Source of the DNA: Flavobacteriales bacterium
GTDB lineage: Bacteria > Bacteroidota > Bacteroidia > UBA10329
DNA length: 6,287 nucleotides
Direction of reading: 5' to 3'
NCBI GenBank assembly: GCA_003456455.1
Contig: DMRV01000406.1
Span: 1 to 6,287 of the forward strand
The position numbers were made by a program, and so were the translations under genes. The notes under the pieces were generated by a model. The model was not told where the DNA came from. It was given only the letters and a program-made list of their open reading frames with translations, and made no database searches. Below, piece by piece: positions 1 to 5,274 of the stretch (the first letter of the stretch is position 1; each line of letters starts with the position of its first letter).

Positions 1-39
1 TTTTGTGAGAAGGAATTGAATTTGATGGATTACAAGTAG

Positions 40-495
40 TTACTCCTGCTTAAACCCCAGCGAAGCCGAATTGATGCAATACCGCAAGCCAGTAGGAGCG
101 GGGCCATCATTAAACACATGGCCTAGGTGTGCATTGCAACGGGCGCAATGTACCTCATCTCGGCTCATTCCAAAACTTCGGTCGGTTGATTTCTCCACGT
201 GGTTCTCTATGTATGTGTAATAGCTCGGCCATCCCGTACCACTTTTGAATTTGGTTTTTGATTCGAATAACTCTAAATCACAGCAAACACACGTGTAAAT
301 ACCTTCAGCTTTGTTGTTCCAGTATTTACCAGTAAACGCACGCTCTGTATCATGCTTACGCGTGACCAAATACTGCTGTTCGGTCAGTTTCTCTTTATAG
401 TAGCTATCAGGTTTAACCTGTTTCTGAATAGCTGATTGAGACCAACAAGTGGTTGCAAAAAGAAGTAACGTCATAAATGGCAGTAGCTTTTTCAT
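40..495 (-). CDS. msrB: Exported peptide-methionine (R)-S-oxide reductase MsrB
   Basis: Reduces methionine-R-sulfoxide in oxidised proteins back to methionine. The 151-residue protein starts with a Sec signal peptide (MKKLLPFMTLLLFATTCWSQ); cleavage is likely after Gln20, which would place the enzyme in the periplasm. The SelR/MsrB domain fills residues 33-150. Zinc ligands are two CxxC pairs, Cys69/Cys72 and Cys117/Cys120. GTGWPSY lies at 86-92, HLGHVFNDGP at 123-132, and the catalytic Cys is Cys140 in RYCIN. The resolving Cys found in SGCGWPS forms of the family is Thr here, so Cys140 is presumably recycled directly by a reductant or through another thiol; Cys71 is an extra Cys between the first zinc pair. 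Cys17 in the signal peptide does not sit in a good lipobox (ATTC). It lies 44 bases after a peroxiredoxin-like lipoprotein gene on the same strand and is probably co-transcribed with it. A weak -7-like TGGCTTTG (510-517) could provide a second promoter. Family assignment is secure; location is inferred. Confidence 0.95.
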   Translation of the reverse strand: MKKLLPFMTLLLFATTCWSQSAIQKQVKPDSYYKEKLTEQQYLVTRKHDTERAFTGKYWNNKAEGIYTCVCCDLELFESKTKFKSGTGWPSYYTYIENHVEKSTDRSFGMSRDEVHCARCNAHLGHVFNDGPAPTGLRYCINSASLGFKQE

Positions 496-539
496 ATATA
501 GATTACGCTCAAAGCCACAAGTTGTTTGTCGCGGTGACG

Positions 540-1304
540 CTAGTTGAGGTTGTTTAGCACCTCAACGATGTCGCTTGGTTCCGCTCGGTTTCTGTAATCT
601 ACGTCAAGAAAAGCATAGCGGATAACGCCATCTGTGTCTATAACATAGCTTGCAGCCAACGGAAGTTCATTACTTTCATCACCATTGAAAGCGTGTAAAT
701 TGAACCCTTTTTGGTAGTGTGCGGCAACCGCGTCTGTTAGTTTAAATACCACGCCATAATCGCGTGCTACTTTATTGCCGACATCCGACAGCACATCAAA
801 TTCAAGTTCGTGCTTTTCAGAAGTAGACATGCTACTATCAGGTAATTCGGGTGTAAGAGCCACCAATTGTGCACCTGCAAGTTCAAACTCTGGCAATTTC
901 TCTTGCAAAAATGCTAATGTGATGTTGCAATACGGACACCATCCGCCTCTGTACCACGTTAAGATAACAGGGCCGTCTTCAAGCAATTCTGAAAGGCTAA
1001 CATCTTCTCCTGTTTGGTTTTTAAGCGTAAACTCTGCGGCTTTGTCTCCTACATTGAGTGCACTTTCGAGAATACCTGTTTCCACTACAGCTTGTAGGCC
1101 GGCATCATAATCTGAAATTTTGGCCCTGTCTGCTTTTTCAAGAAAACGTTGCTTCTTCTCATTGAGAACATAGCCCAATGTTGACTCATTCGGTGCCTCA
1201 CTAACCTCGGTTGGTGCTTCTTTCATCGTTTCTTCTTTGGGTGCTTCGGTTTTACAAGAGGCAAGTGATATAAGGACAAATAGTGGTAAAGACAGGTTTC
1301 GCAT
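540..1304 (-). CDS. Peroxiredoxin-like (AhpC/TSA, thioredoxin-fold) lipoprotein
   Basis: A 254-residue lipoprotein with a thioredoxin-fold peroxiredoxin domain, probably a thiol peroxidase or peroxide-reducing partner outside the cytoplasm. Residues 1-17 form a lipoprotein signal peptide ending in the lipobox LASC (Cys17 lipidated). Residues 18-45 are a Lys/Glu/Pro-rich linker (CKTEAPKEETMKEAP), and the AhpC/TSA domain spans about 84-254. The active centre is YRGGWCPYCN with Cys123 and Cys126, a CxxC at the peroxidatic position, typical of the PRX-like2 branch and not of classical PxxxTxxC AhpC. ASYVIDTDGVIRYAF (218-232) is the usual beta-hairpin of the fold. The Lys-Glu-Glu just after the lipidated Cys resembles the export signal that sends flavobacterial lipoproteins to the cell surface, so surface exposure is possible. 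A -7 element (1325-1332) lies about 20 bases upstream of the ATG. msrB follows in the same direction. A general thiol-disulfide reductase role cannot be excluded. Confidence 0.85.
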   Translation of the reverse strand: MRNLSLPLFVLISLASCKTEAPKEETMKEAPTEVSEAPNESTLGYVLNEKKQRFLEKADRAKISDYDAGLQAVVETGILESALNVGDKAAEFTLKNQTGEDVSLSELLEDGPVILTWYRGGWCPYCNITLAFLQEKLPEFELAGAQLVALTPELPDSSMSTSEKHELEFDVLSDVGNKVARDYGVVFKLTDAVAAHYQKGFNLHAFNGDESNELPLAASYVIDTDGVIRYAFLDVDYRNRAEPSDIVEVLNNLN

Positions 1305-1324
1305 TGATGGGGTTTGTTTTGATG

Positions 1325-1332
1325 CAAAGGTA
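1325..1332 (-). promoter_or_regulatory. Bacteroidota-type -7 promoter element for the peroxiredoxin-msrB unit
   Basis: The minus strand reads TACCTTTG here, matching TAnnTTTG, and is preceded by TA (TATACCTTTG). It ends 20 bases before the ATG at 1304, which leaves a short A- and C-rich leader without a Shine-Dalgarno sequence. No TTTG is visible 19-21 bases upstream, so the -33 half is weak. The gap between trmD and this gene (1305-1401) contains nothing else that I recognise. Confidence 0.45.
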
Positions 1333-1401
1333 TAGCAGTAAATAGGTTAAAATGTTTCCCAGACAACTAGGTAGATCAAACTACAAAATCAACTTTCAAT
1401 C

Positions 1402-2088
1402 TTAGACATTATCGTCCTCCAGATACCCTGGTCTCCGCTCTTCTGTACGTTTGAGCGCTTGCTCATTACGCCAATCATCAATGAGCTTATCGTTTCCTGA
1501 AAGAAGCAGGTCTGGCACTTTCCAACCTTTGTATTCCGCTGGGCGGGTGTAAACAGGCGGAGCAAGCATTCCATCTTGGTGACTATCGAAAAGGGCGGAA
1601 GTTTCGTCTGAAATAACACCAGGAATGAGGCGGATGATGGCATCGCAAACAACTGCTGCGGCCAATTCGCCACCCGTGAGGACGTAATCGCCAATAGAGA
1701 TTTCCTTGGTGATGAAATGTTCTCGAACGCGCTCGTCAATGCCTTTGTAGTGACCACAGAGTATAATCATGTTGCCTTTTGAAGACAGGCGATTGGCCAT
1801 CGGTTGGTCAAATTGCTCGCCATCGGGTGTCATATAAATCACTTCGTCATAGTCGCGTTGGGCTTTCAAAGCCGAAATGCAACGGTCAATTGGTTCGATG
1901 GTCATGACCATGCCAGCACCGCCACCAAATTGGTAATCATCCACTTTTTTGTGCTTATCGAGCGTATATTGGCGCAGGTCGTGGAATTCAATTTCAACCA
2001 ACGCTTTATCCTGAGCACGTTTGAGAATGCTATGGCTGAATGGCCCCGAAAGCAGTTCGGGATGTATGGTGATAATGTCGAAACGCAT
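1402..2088 (-). CDS. trmD: tRNA (guanine-N1)-methyltransferase TrmD
   Basis: Transfers a methyl group from SAM to N1 of G37 in tRNAs that read codons beginning with C or similar, preventing +1 frameshifting; it is an essential cytoplasmic SPOUT-family enzyme. The protein is 228 residues, near the usual 230-250, and is complete. Counting from the ATG at 2088, GGGAGM lies at 55-60, the trefoil-knot SAM-binding segments are CGHYKGIDERV (111-121) and IGDYVLTGGELAA (132-144), and Asp168 in the linker SALFDSHQDG sits where the catalytic Asp of the family lies. The C-terminal domain carries YTRPAEYKGWKVPDLLLSGN. The frame is open three codons further to a TTG at 2097, but the ATG giving MRFDIITIHPEL matches family N-termini, and the TTG lies inside a promoter element. 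The gene stands apart from rpsP, rimM and rplS, with which trmD is clustered in many other phyla. Confidence 0.96.
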   Translation of the reverse strand: MRFDIITIHPELLSGPFSHSILKRAQDKALVEIEFHDLRQYTLDKHKKVDDYQFGGGAGMVMTIEPIDRCISALKAQRDYDEVIYMTPDGEQFDQPMANRLSSKGNMIILCGHYKGIDERVREHFITKEISIGDYVLTGGELAAAVVCDAIIRLIPGVISDETSALFDSHQDGMLAPPVYTRPAEYKGWKVPDLLLSGNDKLIDDWRNEQALKRTEERRPGYLEDDNV

Positions 2089-2094
2089 GGACCG

Positions 2095-2102
2095 CAAAGC
2101 TA
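2095..2102 (-). promoter_or_regulatory. Possible -7 promoter element directly before trmD
   Basis: The minus strand reads TAGCTTTG, an exact TAnnTTTG match, ending six bases before the trmD ATG. If used, transcription would begin at or within a few bases of the start codon, making trmD leaderless or nearly so. No TTTG-like -33 element is seen at 19-21 bases upstream, so the alternative is readthrough from the small membrane protein gene, whose stop codon is 45 bases upstream of the trmD ATG. Confidence 0.4.
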
Positions 2103-2133
2103 ATGGATAGCTTCAGTATTACGTAGCAGCAAT

Positions 2134-2244
2134 CTAATCCTCTTCGTCTTTCTTACGGGGAGAAAGCTTGTACATCAACCATCCAAATCCGATTAGTAAG
2201 TGTAGGGCAATTAGTGCTAATACAATTTGAGTTGAAATGCTCAT
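2134..2244 (-). CDS. Small single-pass membrane protein, 36 residues, function unknown
   Basis: A short open frame from ATG at 2244 to TAG at 2134 encodes 36 residues. Residues 1-6 (MSISTQ) are uncharged. Residues 7-25 form one clear hydrophobic helix (IVLALIALHLLIGFGWLMY) with a buried His15 and Gly19/Gly21. The tail (KLSPRKKDEED, 26-36) is basic and then acidic. The positive-inside rule puts the C-terminus in the cytoplasm. There is no Shine-Dalgarno sequence, which is normal for this phylum, and an in-frame stop (TAA, 2254-2256) lies just upstream, so the frame cannot be longer than a GTG one codon earlier. The gene is 45 bases upstream of trmD on the same strand and may be co-transcribed with it. 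Its size and layout resemble small bitopic subunits such as CcmD or oxidase accessory peptides, but I see no specific motif that names it. Coding status rests on composition and topology only. Confidence 0.6.
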   Translation of the reverse strand: MSISTQIVLALIALHLLIGFGWLMYKLSPRKKDEED

Positions 2245-2249
2245 CACAG

Positions 2250-2362
2250 AGGGTTATTAATGTTGCTTCAAACTTCACGTATTTCTTCTGCTTCATTGTG
2301 TCTGAAGTCACCAAGAACAGAAAGTCCGACCGCGCTTTAAAATTGCACGGGAACGCCCAAAA
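2250..2362 (-). repeat. Possible degenerate copy of a dispersed Bacteroidota hairpin repeat
   Basis: On the minus strand this non-coding stretch begins TTGGGCGTTC (2351-2360), continues into a hairpin (2330-2350) and then TCGGACTTTC (2320-2329), and ends near ATTAATAACCCTCT. From memory, a repeat family scattered through marine Bacteroidota genomes has the same order: GGGCGTT, a variable GC hairpin, GGTCGGGCTTTCCG, a variable middle, and a terminal CAATCCCTAACGC. The match here is imperfect and I cannot run the genome search. The boundaries are approximate. It fills most of the gap between the small membrane protein gene and the biotin promoter. Confidence 0.35.
2330..2350 (-). other. Hairpin in the divergent intergenic region
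   Basis: The minus strand reads CCGTGC, a nine-base loop AATTTTAAA, then GCGCGG. This gives six consecutive pairs including one U-G wobble. On the plus strand the same position is a C-A mismatch, so the structure is complete only in a minus-strand transcript. No T-run follows, so it is not a canonical terminator in either direction. Confidence 0.5.
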
Positions 2363-2373
2363 AGAAAACTCTG

Positions 2374-2404
2374 TTTGGTTTGAGAATGGCGTGTGATAAC
2401 TTTG
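2374..2404 (+). promoter_or_regulatory. Promoter of the biotin operon (TTTG-N19-TAACTTTG)
   Basis: TTTG at 2374-2377 and TAACTTTG at 2397-2404 are separated by exactly 19 bases, matching the Bacteroidota sigma-factor consensus TTTG-N19-TAnnTTTG. Transcription should begin about 5-8 bases after the -7 element, around 2409-2412. That is downstream of the first ATG (2406) and upstream of the second in-frame ATG (2421), so the promoter decides the bioB start. I see no BirA-type palindrome overlapping it. Confidence 0.7.
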
Positions 2405-2420
2405 TATGAAACTTTACCAC

Positions 2421-3518
2421 ATGAGCAACATCAAACACGATTGGACGAAGGAGGAGATCTTAGAGATTTATAACCGACCGTTAATTGATTTGATTTATGA
2501 GGCGGCCAAGGTGCATCGAGAACACAACGACCCGAAGGAGGTGCAGGTGAGCACGCTGCTTTCAATCAAAACGGGCGGTTGCCCTGAGGATTGTTCGTAT
2601 TGCCCGCAGGCGGCTCGCTACCACACAGATATTGAGAAGAATGACCTGATGACGGTGGAGCAGGTGAGAAGCGCTGCGCAGGATGCGAAAGACGGTGGTT
2701 CATCTAGGTTGTGCATGGGCGCGGCTTGGAGGAATGTGAAGGACAATGATGAGTTTGATCAGGTGTTGGATATGGTGAAAACCGTGTATGACATGGATAT
2801 GGAGGTGTGCTGCACACTTGGAATGGTGACGGAGAATCAGGCGAAGCGCTTGGCTGCGGCTGGTTTGTATGCCTACAACCACAACATCGATAGCTCAGAA
2901 GAATATTACAAGGAGGTTATTTCCACACGTGGATTTGGAGATAGATTGGAGACGTTGAGCAACGTTCGCAAGGCGAAATTGACGGTTTGTTCTGGTGGAA
3001 TTATAGGAATGGGCGAAAGCGCTGAAGACCGGTGCGGCATGCTCATGACGCTTGCATGCTTAAATCCACATCCTGAAAGTGTGCCTATTAATGGACTTGT
3101 TCCGGTAGAAGGGACACCTATGGAAGAGCAGGAGATTGTCTCTATTTGGGACATGGTGCGTATGATTGCTACGACACGAATTGTGCTTCCAGATACTACG
3201 GTTCGTCTGTCTGCAGGAAGAACACAGATGACGGATGAAGGTCAGGCATTGTGCTTCTTAGCTGGTGCTGGTTCTATTTTCGCAGGAGATAAACTGCTTA
3301 CCACGCCAAATCCTGAGTTCAATAAGGATATGGCGTTGTTCGAGGCATTGGGTCTTACGCCTAAAGCTCCTTACAAGAAAGGCGATAAGCCGAAGATTGA
3401 TGAGGAAGCGTATAAAACGCGTCCTGAGAATGCAGAGAAGATTAAATGGTCTCGCCCTGGGCATACCATCGAAAAGAACGTAGCGGCTTCTAATAAGGCG
3501 AAAACCCCAAGCGCATAA
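2421..3518 (+). CDS. bioB: Biotin synthase BioB (radical SAM)
   Basis: Catalyses the last biotin step, inserting sulphur into dethiobiotin with a radical-SAM 4Fe-4S cluster and a sacrificial 2Fe-2S cluster. From the ATG at 2421 the protein has 365 residues. The radical-SAM motif is CPEDCSYC with Cys54, Cys58 and Cys61. The 2Fe-2S ligands expected from the E. coli enzyme are all present: Cys98 in RLCMGAAWRN, Cys130 in MEVCCTLGM, Cys190 in TVCSGGIIGMGE, and the Arg in VRLSAGR (Arg262). The substrate motif YNHNID lies at 152-157 and LLTTPNPEFNKD follows near residue 300. A Lys-rich tail of about 40 residues follows the barrel. The frame also opens at ATG 2406 (five more codons, MKLYH), but that codon lies upstream of the predicted transcription start, and MSNIKHDWTKEEI fits family N-termini better. 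First gene of the operon; bioF begins 3 bases after its stop. Confidence 0.97.
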   Translation: MSNIKHDWTKEEILEIYNRPLIDLIYEAAKVHREHNDPKEVQVSTLLSIKTGGCPEDCSYCPQAARYHTDIEKNDLMTVEQVRSAAQDAKDGGSSRLCMGAAWRNVKDNDEFDQVLDMVKTVYDMDMEVCCTLGMVTENQAKRLAAAGLYAYNHNIDSSEEYYKEVISTRGFGDRLETLSNVRKAKLTVCSGGIIGMGESAEDRCGMLMTLACLNPHPESVPINGLVPVEGTPMEEQEIVSIWDMVRMIATTRIVLPDTTVRLSAGRTQMTDEGQALCFLAGAGSIFAGDKLLTTPNPEFNKDMALFEALGLTPKAPYKKGDKPKIDEEAYKTRPENAEKIKWSRPGHTIEKNVAASNKAKTPSA

Positions 3519-3521
3519 ACT

Positions 3522-4661
3522 GTGGGGCGGTTGGACGGACTGGTTGCGGCCAAACTCGCACAACGCAAGGAGCAGGGCACGTTCCGTAGTCTCAAAACAG
3601 TTGAAGGTCATATTGATTTTACTTCCAACGATTATCTTGGTTTTGCGCGCAGTAAAGAGCTGAAAAAGCGTATTGCTGAAGCTGAAAAGGAGTTTTTCGA
3701 AGCCGGTGTTGGTTCTACAGGTTCCCGGCTACTTACTGGGAATTCTAAGCTGGCTGAAAGTGTAGAACAGCAAATAGCTGCATTCCACGATTCAGAAACC
3801 GCACTTATTTTCAATTCTGGATATGATGCCAATGTTGGGTTGTATTCTTCTATTGGCAGAATTGCCAAATACATCGTTTATGATGAGTTGATACATGCTT
3901 CGGTGCATGACGGTATGCGCTTATCGCGTGCTGAACTGAAGTCGTTTAAGCATAATGATGTAGAGAGTTTGCTGTTGGTGTTGTCTGAATTAGATGGCCC
4001 GGCAGTGGTCGCTGTCGAAAGCTTGTACAGTATGGATGGTGACCTCGCTCCACTGAAAGAACTAGTGAGTGTTTGCAAAGATTTTGATGCCGCTATTATT
4101 GTTGATGAAGCGCATGCGGTTGGATTGTTTGGAGAGGGTAGAGGACGGGTCTCGGAATTGGGTTTAGAGGATGATGTTTACGCCCGTTTAGTAACCTTCA
4201 GCAAGGCACTTGGATGTCATGGTGCAGCTGTGCTTTGCAACGACAATCTCCGGCAGTTTTTAGTTAACCATGCGCGGTCGCTGATTTTCTCAACATTTAC
4301 GTCAAATCACTCACTTTTAGCTGTAAAATGCGTGTATGACATGCTGTCAGTATGTGATTATAGTAAATTGAATATCAGCTACTTGATTGATTTATTTAAT
4401 CAATCAATAAAGGGTGTGTCGGGCGTTCAGCAAATTGGTGGCGAAAGTCCAATTTTGGGTGTTGTCATCGCTGGAAATGAGCAAGTAAGAGCCGTTGCAG
4501 TAGCCATGCAAAACGAAGGCTTTGATGTACGCCCGATCGTCTCTCCAACCGTTCCGAAGGGCACAGAGAGAATTAGAATTTGCTTACATGAATTCAATAC
4601 TGAGGATGAGGTGAAAGGATTGATTGCTTCGCTAGAAAAGGCCATTAATAATGTCGGTTAA
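3522..4661 (+). CDS. bioF: 8-amino-7-oxononanoate synthase BioF
   Basis: A PLP enzyme that condenses a pimeloyl thioester with L-alanine to give KAPA (8-amino-7-oxononanoate), the first committed biotin-ring step. The 379 residues compare with 384 in E. coli. Visible motifs of the alpha-oxoamine synthase family are FTSNDYLGF (33-41), GSTGSRLLTGN (64-74), FNSGYDANVG (97-106), IVDEAHAVGLFGEGRG (193-208), the PLP-binding Lys228 in TFSKALGCHGA, and the C-terminal SPTVPKGTERIRICL (341-355). This family also contains KBL and SPT, but the bio context and the N-terminus settle the call. The start is a GTG three bases after the bioB stop; a TTG three codons later (3531) is possible. There is no Shine-Dalgarno sequence, so translation probably depends on termination of bioB. 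The 3' end overlaps bioD by 11 bases. A perfect 10-base inverted repeat lies inside the gene at 4383-4407. Confidence 0.95.
   Translation: MGRLDGLVAAKLAQRKEQGTFRSLKTVEGHIDFTSNDYLGFARSKELKKRIAEAEKEFFEAGVGSTGSRLLTGNSKLAESVEQQIAAFHDSETALIFNSGYDANVGLYSSIGRIAKYIVYDELIHASVHDGMRLSRAELKSFKHNDVESLLLVLSELDGPAVVAVESLYSMDGDLAPLKELVSVCKDFDAAIIVDEAHAVGLFGEGRGRVSELGLEDDVYARLVTFSKALGCHGAAVLCNDNLRQFLVNHARSLIFSTFTSNHSLLAVKCVYDMLSVCDYSKLNISYLIDLFNQSIKGVSGVQQIGGESPILGVVIAGNEQVRAVAVAMQNEGFDVRPIVSPTVPKGTERIRICLHEFNTEDEVKGLIASLEKAINNVG
4383..4407. repeat. Perfect 10-base inverted repeat inside bioF
   Basis: TTGATTGATT, a five-base spacer TATTT, then AATCAATCAA: the two arms are exact reverse complements. It falls in codons 288-296 of bioF (LIDLFNQS), in a poorly conserved part of the protein. 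Stem composition is AT-rich, so an RNA hairpin would be only moderately stable, and there is no terminal T-run. Confidence 0.6.
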
Positions 4662-5274
4662 AGGGCTTTTCATAACGGGCATTGGAACCGATGTTGGCAA
4701 GACCGTTGCAGCAGCTGTTGTTGCTAAAGCTCTGGAAGCAGATTACTGGAAACCGGTTCAGTGCGGTGACCTTGAGAACTCAGATAGCATCAAGATTGAA
4801 CGATTAACTGGACTGAAAACGCTTCCGGAGGCGTTTCGTTTGAAAACGCCTATGTCGCCACACGCTGCGGCTGATTTAGAAGGAGTTGAACTTAGTATTG
4901 ATAAGATTGAACTGCCAAAGTCTGATAAAACGATTGTAGTTGAAGGTGCTGGAGGCGTGATGGTTCCGCTCAATTCAACCGAAACCTATCTCGATTTGAT
5001 GGTGAAACTGAACTTGCCGGTTGTGCTGGTCACTCGCCATTACTTGGGAAGCATCAATCACACATTGCTCAGTTGGAAAGTGCTGAAAGAAGCTGGTTTG
5101 AGTGTGGTTGCGCTCGTTATCAGCGGAACACCGCATGCAAGTACAGAAAACTACTTTGCATCGCAGATGGATGTTCCATTTATTCGCATTAATGAATTGG
5201 AAGAGTTGAGTTCAGAAGCTGTTACTTCTGAGGCTGAGAGGTTGAAATCGAGTATAAATCCACTGATAGGATGA
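4651..5274 (+). CDS. bioD: Dethiobiotin synthetase BioD
   Basis: ATP-dependent carboxylation of DAPA (7,8-diaminononanoate) to dethiobiotin in the cytoplasm. The 207-residue protein is slightly shorter than E. coli BioD (about 225). The P-loop is GIGTDVGKT (10-18; Lys17, Thr18). Lys34 in WKPVQCG matches the catalytic lysine after strand 2, SPHAAA (69-74) is the conserved DAPA-side segment, and VEGAGGVMVPL (97-107) carries the Mg2+-binding Glu98. VLVTRHYLGSINHTLL (126-140) is the usual switch and substrate segment. The ATG lies inside the end of bioF (11-base overlap), with AAAAGG 9 bases before it as a weak ribosome site. The stop overlaps the bioA start as ATGA. Translational coupling along the operon is likely. 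Confidence 0.95.
   Translation: MSVKGLFITGIGTDVGKTVAAAVVAKALEADYWKPVQCGDLENSDSIKIERLTGLKTLPEAFRLKTPMSPHAAADLEGVELSIDKIELPKSDKTIVVEGAGGVMVPLNSTETYLDLMVKLNLPVVLVTRHYLGSINHTLLSWKVLKEAGLSVVALVISGTPHASTENYFASQMDVPFIRINELEELSSEAVTSEAERLKSSINPLIG

Noticed and set aside
1..39. Possible C-terminal tail of a convergent plus-strand gene (FCEKELNLMDYK, TAG at 37-39)
   Set aside because: Only 12 codons are visible. The stop placed directly before the msrB stop is suggestive, but the support is too little to call a gene.
775..1110. A 111-codon Ser-rich plus-strand frame opposite the peroxiredoxin gene
   Set aside because: Antisense shadow of a well-supported gene; its composition is that of reversed coding sequence.
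1359..1392. Short GTAG/CTAC stem after trmD as a terminator
   Set aside because: Only four base pairs and no T-run; not enough to call a terminator.
1389..1757. A 122-codon minus-strand frame within trmD
   Set aside because: Shadow of trmD in another frame; the product is low in conserved features while trmD explains the region fully.
2102..2298. A minus-strand frame giving MKQKKYVKFEATLITL and on, overlapping the 36-residue protein in another frame
   Set aside because: About 47 residues without a membrane segment or known motif. The frame stays open upstream past the hairpin, which looks like chance. The hydrophobic 36-residue frame is the better coding candidate.
2214..2396. A 60-codon plus-strand frame ending just before the bioB promoter
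   Set aside because: Its product has no recognisable motif, it overlaps the small membrane protein frame and the hairpin element, and its end runs into the -33 element of the biotin promoter.
2245..2420. BirA-type operator or biotin-responsive element before bioB
   Set aside because: No palindrome resembling known BirA sites overlaps the promoter; the only inverted repeat here is the upstream hairpin.
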